7,778 nt of DNA from CAVAWX01 sp963614215 (GCA_963614215.1 CAVECB010000049.1:1-7778), one strand, 5' to 3'. Shown: positions 1 through 5,662, numbered from the stretch's first letter. A program made the numbers and translations. The notes: a model not told the origin generated them from the sequence alone.

Positions 1-1056
1 TACCTGGCTGAAACGTCCGCCCCGGCCGGCTACGAGAAGGCAAGCGGCTACTGGAAGGTCGAGGCAAACACAGACGACGCGTGCACCGTCACGGTCGCGG
101 CGCTTGGCGGGGCGCCCTCGTTCACGGGCAGCTACGCGAGCGGCTGGAAGCTCTTCAACGAGGTGGTTCCTGTCGCCTTCTCCTTCACCAAGACCGACCG
201 CGCCGGCACCGCGCTGGCAGGCGCCACTTTCGAGCTTTCCAGCAGCCCGGCTGGCACCTACAACAAGAGCGTGACGAGTGGCGCGAACGGTGCGGTGGAC
301 TTCGGCGAGCTGAAGCCGGGTACCTACACCCTCGTGGAGACGGCGGCGCCTGCGGACTACGAAAAGATTGAGGGCTCGTGGACGCTTGTGGTGGACGCGG
401 CCGCGTCGACGGTTTCAATCGCCTCCGTGGACGGGGCGCGGACATTTTCCGGCAGCTATGCGACAGGCTACAAGCTGGTGAACCTGAAAGAAGGGGAGGG
501 GACCGTGCCCTTCTCGTTTACCAAAACGGCAGAAGACGGTGCGACGGCGCTCGCAGGCGCCACCTTCGAGCTGTATGCCTGCGGCGACACTACGCACACG
601 TCTGCGGCCGACCACTCGTGGACGGCAACGACGGACGCGGATTGCTGCTGGAAGGTGGACGAGCCTGTCGCGACCGTCACATCGGCGGCCGGCACCGGCC
701 TTGTGGACTTTGGCGAGCTGGAAGGCGGCCAGTACATGCTGGTAGAGACGGCGGCGCCTTCCGGCTACAGGCTGCCGCACGGCCAGTGGCTGGTGGACGT
801 GGATGCCTCGGCCCAGACCGTGACCATTTCCGCGCACGCCGCAAAGGATGCCGCCGGCAACGTCACGGGCGATTTGCCGCCTGCTTTCAAGAAGGATGCG
901 GGCACGGGCGCCTATTTGCTGCCCAACTACAAGGAGTGGGTCATGCCGCTTGCCGGCGGCACAGGCCCCATCGCGCTTACCGCGACGGGCGCCGCCCTCA
1001 TCGCCGCCGCCCTCTCCTGGCTTCTCCTCGCCCGCCGCAAGCAACGCACGACCTAG
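1..1056 (+). CDS. SpaA/CnaB-repeat surface (pilin-like) protein, C-terminal part
   Basis: The 5' end lies outside the window; the frame is open from base 1 to TAG at 1054-1056, giving 351 visible residues (numbered from base 1). Three SpaA-type prealbumin-like (CnaB) domains can be seen. The first is partial and has E-box Glu4 (YLAETSAPAGY) and terminal Asn53. The second has Lys64 (FSFTKT), Glu113 (LVETAAP) and Asn161 (YKLVN). The third has Lys175, Glu249 and Asn309 (LLPNYKE). In this family such Lys/Asn pairs with a catalytic Glu form intramolecular isopeptide bonds, so all three domains look bond-competent. The C-terminus has a sorting-signal layout: MPLAG (315-319), GTG, a hydrophobic stretch at about 322-344, then RRKQRTT. 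The motif departs from LPxTG. The third domain has an insertion with three Cys (194, 215, 216). The protein is probably a cell-wall-anchored adhesin or pilus subunit. No sortase gene is visible. Family call is confident; exact role is not. Confidence 0.9.
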   Translation, partial: YLAETSAPAGYEKASGYWKVEANTDDACTVTVAALGGAPSFTGSYASGWKLFNEVVPVAFSFTKTDRAGTALAGATFELSSSPAGTYNKSVTSGANGAVDFGELKPGTYTLVETAAPADYEKIEGSWTLVVDAAASTVSIASVDGARTFSGSYATGYKLVNLKEGEGTVPFSFTKTAEDGATALAGATFELYACGDTTHTSAADHSWTATTDADCCWKVDEPVATVTSAAGTGLVDFGELEGGQYMLVETAAPSGYRLPHGQWLVDVDASAQTVTISAHAAKDAAGNVTGDLPPAFKKDAGTGAYLLPNYKEWVMPLAGGTGPIALTATGAALIAAALSWLLLARRKQRTT

Positions 1057-1065
1057 AGAGCGCAC

Positions 1066-1186
1066 GTGAAATCGAGGCGCGGAGGCGTGTCCCGCGCGCA
1101 GTTCCGCAGCGCCACGGACAGCCCAGTGGGCTGTCCGTCAGCGCGAGGACTGTTTGAGCACGGGGCATGCCTCCGCGCCCTTTCAC
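1066..1186. repeat. 121-bp imperfect inverted repeat with exact central palindrome
   Basis: The two 60-base arms are centred on base 1126. The innermost 12 bases on each side pair perfectly (1114-1125 with 1127-1138). The outermost six (GTGAAA at 1066-1071, TTTCAC at 1181-1186) and an inner block (GGCGCGGAGGC on the left, GCCTCCGCGCC on the right) also pair. A 3-base offset on the left arm is compensated on the right, so both ends keep the same centre. Between these blocks pairing is partial. It could be a transcript-end hairpin, a REP-like or MITE-like non-coding element, or both. Confidence 0.75.
1114..1138 (+). terminator. Strong hairpin, probable terminator of the surface protein gene
   Basis: ACGGACAGCCC pairs with GGGCTGTCCGT around an AGT loop, an 11-bp perfect GC-rich stem. 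It begins 57 bases after the surface gene stop codon. No clear U-tract follows on the plus strand, so it is not a textbook intrinsic terminator. It may instead act as a 3'-end stabilising structure or a bidirectional stop. The hairpin is plainly visible; its function is inferred. Confidence 0.45.
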
Positions 1187-1259
1187 CCTTTCACCCGCTG
1201 AAGCCCAAGCTCGAAGTGGATGCAGATGGGGCATACCCGTGCCCCTTCACCCTTTCACC
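1182..1259. repeat. 14-bp direct repeat pair TTCACCCTTTCACC
   Basis: The exact 14-mer occurs at 1182-1195 and 1246-1259, a period of 64 bases. Similar GGGCAT-rich text precedes each copy (about 1163-1168 and 1229-1234), so the duplicated unit may be about 30 bases and partly diverged. Each copy itself contains two TTCACC hexamers. Its purpose is unknown. Confidence 0.7.
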
Positions 1260-1284
1260 AACCTGCTCGCCTCCTCGCCCGGGC

Positions 1285-1464
1285 GCGCAAAAAGCGACTT
1301 CGGGCGACGTTTCGGGGCTTTTGTTCACGTTTCTAGGGTGTTTTCGCGCAAAAAGGGAGATTGGGCGACAGTAAACGGGGGCGATACTGTCGCCGGAAGT
1401 CCACTTTTGCGCATTTGAGGTGCAAAAACAGACTTCTGGTGTCGCCGAATGTCGACAATTGCGC
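1285..1464. repeat. Cluster of five degenerate ~25-bp repeats in both orientations
   Basis: The approximate consensus is GCGCAAAAAG-N-GACTTC followed by GGCGACAGTA. Copies lie on plus at 1285-1308, 1346-1373 and 1420-1439, and on minus at 1385-1412 and 1440-1464. By hand alignment 1346-1373 and the inverted 1385-1412 match at 22 of 28 positions, and the two minus copies match at 20 of 25. The facing pair at 1346-1412 can form a hairpin with an exact 10-bp inner stem, an exact 8-bp outer stem and an 11-base loop. Such a hairpin could terminate the leftward proBAC-SDR transcript. Confidence 0.65.
1346..1412 (-). terminator. Hairpin downstream of the SDR gene, candidate operon terminator
   Basis: The inner stem is GGCGACAGTA (1364-1373) with TACTGTCGCC (1385-1394), and the outer stem is GCGCAAAA (1346-1353) with TTTTGCGC (1405-1412). 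For the minus strand it starts 99 bases past the SDR stop. The T-rich part lies inside the stem and not after it, so the termination role is tentative. Confidence 0.35.
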
Positions 1465-1511
1465 CAGGAAGCGGATGTGCAACGGATGCCTTCACCGCGA
1501 CGGGTGCGGGT

Positions 1512-2294
1512 TCAGATGCGGCGGATGCCCTCCCACAGCCACATGACGAGCGGCGCGGGCGCGAGCTTGCAAAACACGCGCATACACAAAGCTACGAGGC
1601 TGCAGGTGGCCACGGGGTAGTTGCAGCGGTTCACCAGGTCGCTGTGGGCCACGACTCGTGCAGGCGACAGCTGTGGCCAAGGATGCTTCACCGTCTGGCC
1701 GTTTGCCGTGTCGCGCGCGACCTTCACGAACTCGGTCTTCACCCAGATGGGGCACACGGCGCTGACGTAGATGCCCCGCCCCGCCAGCTCGCGGCGCAGG
1801 GCACGGGTAAACGAGAGCACGAAGCTTTTCGTGGCCGCGTAGACGGCCAGGCCCTGCAGGGGCTGGAAGGCCGCCGACGAGGCAATTTGTACGATGCGCG
1901 AGCCGCGGCCCATGTGCGGCAACACCGCCTGCGTCATCTCTACGAGCGCCCGGCAGTTCAGGTCCACCATCGTGGCCGTCTCGGTAGTCGACAGCTCCTC
2001 GACGCAGCCGAACTTGCCCAGGCCTGCCGCGTTCACGAGCATCGAGACGGTGAAGTCGGCATCGGCAAGCGCGGCGGCGGCAAGACGCGCGCGCACATCT
2101 GCGATTGCTCCGGGTGCGCACAGGTCGGTCGGGATGCAGCGCACGGGGGTTTTGCAGGCGCCGGCCAGCTCGCGCAGGCGCTCCTCGCGGCGGGCTATCG
2201 CCCATATCTCGTCGGCGTAGCCCTTGGCGTCGATGCGGCGCACGTACTCGGCGCCCAGCCCGCTCGAGGCTCCCGTGACGATGGCGATGCGCAT
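1512..2294 (-). CDS. Short-chain dehydrogenase/reductase (classical SDR)
   Basis: A 260-residue NAD(P)-dependent oxidoreductase with a Rossmann fold, probably cytoplasmic. Visible SDR landmarks are the cofactor motif TGASSGLG (7-14), NAAG (88-91), Asn113, catalytic Ser139/140, and YxxxK (Tyr152, Lys156), followed by the CPIWVKTEF segment (181-189) that occupies the usual PG-type cofactor loop. Length is typical of classical SDRs. The ATG at 2294 was chosen because it directly starts the first beta strand (MRIAIVTG) and has AGAAGG about 10 bases upstream. The frame stays open far upstream, but that part antisenses the proC coding strand in another frame. It is the last gene of the proB-proA-proC cluster, 85 bases after proC with no obvious terminator between, so it is probably co-transcribed. 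The C-terminal stretch 229-254 is rather hydrophobic. Substrate unknown; no evidence links it to proline metabolism. Confidence 0.9.
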   Translation of the reverse strand: MRIAIVTGASSGLGAEYVRRIDAKGYADEIWAIARREERLRELAGACKTPVRCIPTDLCAPGAIADVRARLAAAALADADFTVSMLVNAAGLGKFGCVEELSTTETATMVDLNCRALVEMTQAVLPHMGRGSRIVQIASSAAFQPLQGLAVYAATKSFVLSFTRALRRELAGRGIYVSAVCPIWVKTEFVKVARDTANGQTVKHPWPQLSPARVVAHSDLVNRCNYPVATCSLVALCMRVFCKLAPAPLVMWLWEGIRRI

Positions 2295-2379
2295 GATGAA
2301 AGACCCTTCTCGTTTCTCAGGCGGCGGCGGTGTGCTGTCCGTGCCCGTGCCCTGCCCGGCGTGCCGCCCAGCCCGCGCC

Positions 2380-3171
2380 CTAGCCGGCAAGCTCGCGGCA
2401 GCGCTTGATGCACGCGCCGTTGGCGGCGCAAAGCGCCTCGGCAAACGGCTCGGCTTCCAGCACGTCGATGGCCGCGCGCGTCGTGCCGCCCGGCGTGGCC
2501 ACCTGCGCGACGAACTCGGGCAGCGGCTTGTCTGGCGCGGCTTCGAGCAGCTTGGCGGCGCCGGCAAGTGTTTGCACGAGCAGGGCGCGGGCGTCTGCCG
2601 CATCAAAGCCGCGCTCGCGCAGGTCGTCGAGCATGCACTCGACGAAGTAGTAGACGTAGGCCGGCGTCGAGCCGTGGACGGCGACGCTGGCATCGAGCAG
2701 TTCCTCGCTCATCTGCCGCACGATGCCTGCGCAGCCGAAGAGCTCTTCGGCAAAGGCGAACGTCTCGGGCGGGCAGTCCGGCGAGGCGGCAAGCACCGTC
2801 GCACCGCAGCCCACTTCAAGCGCGGCATTGGGCATGGCGCGCACGACGGGCACGTCCGGCAGCAGCGCTCGAATCTTCTCGATGGAAAGCCCGGCGACCA
2901 CCGAGATGAGCGCGCGCGGCGGGCGGGCGCCGAAGGCAATCAGCGCGGCGGCAGCGTCTTTGGGCGCGACGGCCAACAAGACAACCTCGCAACTTTCCGC
3001 GAGCGCATCGGGCGTGTCGACGAGGGCATATCCCGCCTCGACAGCCCGCGCGCCCGTCGCCTCTCCGTGCGCGAGCACGGCCACTTCATCTGCGGCAAGC
3101 GCGCCCGCCGCCACGGCGCCGCGTGCCAGCGCCGAGCCCATGTGCCCCAGCCCGATGATGCCGAGCTTCAT
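2380..3171 (-). CDS. proC: Pyrroline-5-carboxylate reductase
   Basis: Catalyses the last step of proline synthesis: pyrroline-5-carboxylate + NAD(P)H to L-proline, in the cytoplasm. The 263-residue product has the N-terminal nucleotide-binding GLGHMG (7-12), VVRAMPN (109-115), HGSTPAYVY (166-174), and the P5CR signature around PGGTTRAAIDVLE (227-239). These positions and the length match the family. The start at 3171 is preferred because MKLGIIGLG is the normal family N-terminus, and GGAAAGG lies 8 bases upstream. An in-frame ATG at 3291 overlaps the proA stop in an ATGA arrangement and would add 40 Ala-rich, low-complexity residues; further in-frame ATGs lie at 3228 and 3210. The start is therefore uncertain but the identity is not. 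It follows proA in the operon and precedes the SDR gene. Confidence 0.94.
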   Translation of the reverse strand: MKLGIIGLGHMGSALARGAVAAGALAADEVAVLAHGEATGARAVEAGYALVDTPDALAESCEVVLLAVAPKDAAAALIAFGARPPRALISVVAGLSIEKIRALLPDVPVVRAMPNAALEVGCGATVLAASPDCPPETFAFAEELFGCAGIVRQMSEELLDASVAVHGSTPAYVYYFVECMLDDLRERGFDAADARALLVQTLAGAAKLLEAAPDKPLPEFVAQVATPGGTTRAAIDVLEAEPFAEALCAANGACIKRCRELAG

Positions 3172-3287
3172 CTGTGCTGCCTTTCCTTCATCCGCCGCAG
3201 TATGCGCCATCGCGCCGCCTTCCTTCATCCGCGCCTCGGCCGCATCGCCGGCCGCCGCCTGTGTCGCCGCGCCCGTCACCGCGTCCG

Positions 3288-4535
3288 TCATCGCGTTTCA
3301 CCATGCCCTTCGAGCTGGTAACGATAGGTCGTCAGCTCGGCTAGGCCCATGGGTCCTCGTGCGTGCAGCTTCTGCGTTGATATGCCTATCTCGGCGCCCA
3401 GCCCGAACTCGAAGCCGTCGGTGAAGCGCGTCGAGGCGTTGTGGTAGACGCAGGCCGAGTCGCAGCCGTCCATGAAGGCCTGCACGTGCGCGGGCGTCTC
3501 GCTGACGATGCACTCGGAGTGGTGCGTGCCCCAGGCCTCGATGTGGTCGATAGCCGCCTCCACGCCGTCCACGACGCGCAGGTTCATCTCGAGTGCATCG
3601 TATTCCGTGCCCCAGCAACCCTCGTCGGCGGCCACGGTGGTGTCGGGCGCGAGCGCGTGGCTGCGCTCGTCGGCGTGGATGGGGCAAACCCCCTCGCGCG
3701 CCAGCACGCCGGCGATACGCGGTACGAAAGGCTCGGCGACGGCCGCATCCACCAGCAAGGTCTCCATTGCGTTGCACACGCTCGGACGCGAGCACTTCGC
3801 GTTCACCACGATGCGCTCGGCCATGTCGAGGTCGGCCGAGGCGTCCACATAGACGTGGCAGATGCCGGCGCCGGTCTCGATGACGGGCACCTTCGCGCAG
3901 CTGACGACCGTGTCTATCAGGCGCTTCGAGCCGCGCGGGACGAGTAGGTCCACGTGCGCGCGGTCTTGCATGAACTCTCGTGTCTCGTCGTGGCTCGGGC
4001 GCTCGCCCAACATGACGGCGTCGGGCGAAACGCCGCACGCGGCCAACGACTCCTTCATCGCGTCCACGAGCGCCGCACAGCTTTCGTAGGACTCCTTGCC
4101 GCCCTTCAGCACGCAGGCGCTGCCCGCCTTCAGGGCAAGGGCCATGCAGTCGGCGCTGACGTTGGGGCGCGACTCGAAGACGACGCCAATCACGCCGATG
4201 GGGCAGCTGACCTTTTTCAGGTGCACGCCGCTGGCGATGTCGCGCTCCTCGAGCACGCGCCCGAGCGGGTCGGGCAGGGCGGCCACCTGCGCCACGCCCT
4301 CGGCTATTTGCTCGATGCGCGCCTCGTCGAGCGTGAGGCGCTCCAGCATCGGCTCTGCCATGCCGGCCTCGCGCGCCGTCGCGCAATCTGCTTCGTTGGC
4401 CGCGAGCACCGCGTCTGTGCGCTTCACCAGCCGCGCCGCGTAATCTTTAAGCACGGCGTTGCGCGTCGCGCAGTCCAGCCCGCGCAGCGCACGGGATGCG
4501 GCCTTGGCGGCGGCCGCTTGTTCGAGCAGGTTCAT
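3288..4535 (-). CDS. proA: Glutamate-5-semialdehyde dehydrogenase (gamma-glutamyl phosphate reductase)
   Basis: Reduces gamma-glutamyl phosphate to glutamate-5-semialdehyde with NADPH, the second step of proline synthesis. The 415 residues are the usual family length. Visible landmarks are IGVVFESRPNVSAD (116-129), the GSACVLKGGKE nucleotide-binding segment (138-148), LLVPRGSKRLI (197-207), the catalytic Cys254 in RPSVCNAMETLLVD, and the C-terminal GAEIGISTQKLHARGPMGL block (380-398). The ATG at 4535 is preceded by an excellent Shine-Dalgarno run (AAGGAGGAG at 4549-4541). It lies 30 bases after the proB stop, and ProA conventionally acts with ProB because gamma-glutamyl phosphate is labile. 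The stop codon TGA at 3290-3288 sits in ATGA context with a possible proC start. No key residue seems missing. Confidence 0.97.
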   Translation of the reverse strand: MNLLEQAAAAKAASRALRGLDCATRNAVLKDYAARLVKRTDAVLAANEADCATAREAGMAEPMLERLTLDEARIEQIAEGVAQVAALPDPLGRVLEERDIASGVHLKKVSCPIGVIGVVFESRPNVSADCMALALKAGSACVLKGGKESYESCAALVDAMKESLAACGVSPDAVMLGERPSHDETREFMQDRAHVDLLVPRGSKRLIDTVVSCAKVPVIETGAGICHVYVDASADLDMAERIVVNAKCSRPSVCNAMETLLVDAAVAEPFVPRIAGVLAREGVCPIHADERSHALAPDTTVAADEGCWGTEYDALEMNLRVVDGVEAAIDHIEAWGTHHSECIVSETPAHVQAFMDGCDSACVYHNASTRFTDGFEFGLGAEIGISTQKLHARGPMGLAELTTYRYQLEGHGETR

Positions 4536-4586
4536 CGCGTCTCCTCCTTCATCGCAGCCCTTCTCTCATCGCGTCTCTTCCCTCAT
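4536..4586 (-). repeat. Three tandem 17-bp units across the proB-proA junction
   Basis: Read on the minus strand the units are ATGAGGGAAGAGACGCG (4586-4570), ATGAGAGAAGGGCTGCG (4569-4553) and ATGAAGGAGGAGACGCG (4552-4536), followed directly by the proA ATG at 4535. The first unit encodes the end of ProB (MREETR). The second and third open 6-codon frames, MREGLR (4569-4549) and MKEETR (4552-4532). Every junction reads CGATGA, so each stop overlaps the next start. Each unit contains a purine-rich SD-like core. The period of 17 shifts frame at every unit. The pattern suggests tandem duplication of a start/RBS module. Confidence 0.9.
4541..4549 (-). promoter_or_regulatory. Ribosome binding site of proA
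   Basis: AAGGAGGAG lies 5 bases before the proA ATG (the AGGAGG core is 7 bases away). This is the strongest SD sequence in the cluster and fixes the proA start at 4535. The SD also lies inside the last of the three 17-bp tandem units. Confidence 0.8.
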
Positions 4587-5357
4587 GGAAAACAGGGTGC
4601 CCACCTGCTTGCCTTCCAGCAAGTCGTAGAGCAGGTCGGGCTCGGCTCCGTTCACTATGGCCATGTCGATGCCTAGGGCAAGGCAGCGTGCGGCGGCGTC
4701 CACCTTGGTGGCCATGCCGCCCGTGCCCAGCTCGCTTCCTGCGCCGCCAGCCAGCGCGCGCACGGAATCGTCCACGCGTCCCACCCGGTGGATGAGGTGC
4801 GCATCTGGGCAGGTGGTCGGGTTGGCATCGAAGAGCCCGTCCACGTCGCTTGCAAGCACGAGCAGGTCGGCCTCGGCGTACTCGGCCACGATGGCGGCCA
4901 GGGTGTCATTGTCGCCAATCGAGGCAATCTCGGTGGTCGACATCGTGTCGTTTTCGTTGAAGACGGGTACGGCGCCCATGTCGAGCAGCCGAAATATTGT
5001 GTTCTTGAAGTTCGTGCGGCGCTTTTCGTCGGCTAGGTCGCTGCCGATGAGGAGCACCTGGCCCACCGTGTGATTGTGCTCGGAAAACAGCCGGTCGTAG
5101 ACGTACATTAGCTCGGTCTGGCCCACGGCAGCACAGGCCTGCTTGCCCGGCATATCGTCGGGGCGCGCGGGCAGGTTCAGCTTGCCCACGCCCATGGCGA
5201 TGGCGCCCGAGGACACGAGCAAGACTTCGACGCCGGAATTGCGTATGTCGGCCAGCACCTTCACCAGCCGCTCGACGTGGCGGATGTTCAGGCGCCCGCC
5301 GGGGTGCACGAGGGTGCTCGTGCCCACCTTCACCACGACGCGTTTCCATGTGCTCAT
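4566..5357 (-). CDS. proB: Glutamate 5-kinase, short form without PUA domain
   Basis: Phosphorylates L-glutamate with ATP to gamma-glutamyl 5-phosphate, the committing and normally proline-inhibited step. The 263-residue product has the amino-acid-kinase core: VVVKVGTSTL (7-16), LLVSSGAIAMG (46-56), PVFNENDTMS (131-140), the glutamate-binding loop SIGDNDTLAA (146-155), LVLASDVDGLF (166-176) and the ATP-site GTGGMATKVDAA (211-222). The protein ends at about GTLF plus seven residues, so the C-terminal PUA domain found in the roughly 370-residue E. coli-type enzyme is absent. Short forms are known in other bacteria. The ATG at 5357 is where family homology begins; the frame extends upstream as a His/Arg-rich stretch that I judge non-coding. 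The upstream SD is weak (CAGG just 3 bases before). First gene of the cluster. Its last residues lie in a tandem repeat continuing towards proA. Confidence 0.95.
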   Translation of the reverse strand: MSTWKRVVVKVGTSTLVHPGGRLNIRHVERLVKVLADIRNSGVEVLLVSSGAIAMGVGKLNLPARPDDMPGKQACAAVGQTELMYVYDRLFSEHNHTVGQVLLIGSDLADEKRRTNFKNTIFRLLDMGAVPVFNENDTMSTTEIASIGDNDTLAAIVAEYAEADLLVLASDVDGLFDANPTTCPDAHLIHRVGRVDDSVRALAGGAGSELGTGGMATKVDAAARCLALGIDMAIVNGAEPDLLYDLLEGKQVGTLFSMREETR

Positions 5358-5426
5358 ATGCCTGCTGCCCCGTTTCTGCCTCGTCGTCTCGTGCGCCCGC
5401 GCGTGTCTATGTGCCGCGCGCCTCTG

Positions 5427-5486
5427 TGCGCCGCATTTGCGTGTCGTGTGCCGGCGCGTGTTACGCCTATGCGCCGCATTTGCGTG
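5427..5486. repeat. 17-bp direct repeat in the proB leader
   Basis: TGCGCCGCATTTGCGTG occurs exactly at 5427-5443 and 5470-5486, 43 bases apart. Each copy contains the near-dyad CGCA-TT-TGCG. The pair lies 70-130 bases upstream of the proB start, downstream of the candidate -10 box, so it would be in the transcribed leader if that promoter is right. It could be a regulator site or an unrelated duplication. Confidence 0.6.
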
Positions 5487-5651
5487 CGTGTCCATGATTG
5501 TAAAGGGAAATTTCTCGCGTTCGACGATTTCTGCGACGTGTTGCTTTCTTTCATTTGAAAAACAATCTAAAATAAATTCATTGCATGCGCAGGATAAACG
5601 ATGACCCGCATCGTCTGCCCGCGCGTGGCCGTTTGTACAGTTATGTGGGAA

Positions 5652-5662
5652 GGAGAGGGCAC
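5652..5662 (+). promoter_or_regulatory. Ribosome binding site of the secreted protein gene
   Basis: GGAG at 5652-5655, within GGAAGGAG, lies 7 bases before the ATG at 5663. This spacing and the signal peptide that follows settle the start; a nearby ATG at 5643 is out of frame. Confidence 0.8.

Larger units (their letters stand above)
1057..1511. other. Convergent spacer rich in repeats, no supported gene
   Basis: This 455-bp spacer separates the stop codons of the surface protein gene (plus strand) and the SDR gene (minus strand). Short open frames exist on both strands, for example plus-strand 1066-1374, but they run through inverted repeats, resemble no family I know, and lack convincing ribosome binding sites. 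The contents are a 121-bp inverted repeat (1066-1186), a 14-bp direct repeat (1182-1195 and 1246-1259), and a family of roughly 25-bp degenerate repeats (1285-1464). I infer that the region ends transcription from both sides and may hold interspersed, non-coding genome repeats. Confidence 0.7.
5358..5662. promoter_or_regulatory. Divergent spacer with likely proB and surface-gene promoters
   Basis: This 305-bp spacer lies between divergent proB (minus) and the secreted protein gene (plus). It contains no gene. The part next to proB (5358-5495) is GC-rich and holds a 17-bp direct repeat. The part at about 5495-5590 is the most AT-rich segment of the window, fitting promoter DNA. A possible minus-strand -10 box TACAAT lies at 5502-5497 with only a poor -35 match (TCGAAC, 5524-5519), which would give a leader of about 130 bases for proB. 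A dyad TTTCA-TT-TGAAA lies at 5549-5560. I cannot place a plus-strand promoter with confidence. Both promoters are inferred mainly from position. Confidence 0.5.

Noticed and set aside
1066..1374. Plus-strand 102-codon frame in the convergent spacer
   Set aside because: It passes through the 121-bp inverted repeat and the repeat cluster, so its sequence is dictated by repeats. There is no RBS and no recognisable domain.
1057..1511. Insertion sequence or transposase remnant in the repeat-rich spacer
   Set aside because: No transposase coding similarity and no clear target-site duplication are visible; only non-coding repeats are present.
2295..2693. Upstream in-frame extension of the SDR gene
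   Set aside because: It would cross into proC coding sequence in another frame, while MRIAIVTG is the natural SDR start with its own RBS.
2224..3321. Plus-strand open frame of 365 codons across proC
   Set aside because: It lies opposite confident proC coding sequence, has an Arg/Ala-rich composition and no family features.
4536..4586. Tandem units as a CRISPR or integration site
   Set aside because: There are no spacers; the 17-bp units abut directly and make sense as RBS/start modules.
5358..5495. N-terminal extension of ProB from an upstream ATG at 5495
   Set aside because: The added residues are His/Arg/Thr-rich and partly encoded by the direct repeat. ProB homology starts exactly at MSTWKRVVVKVG.
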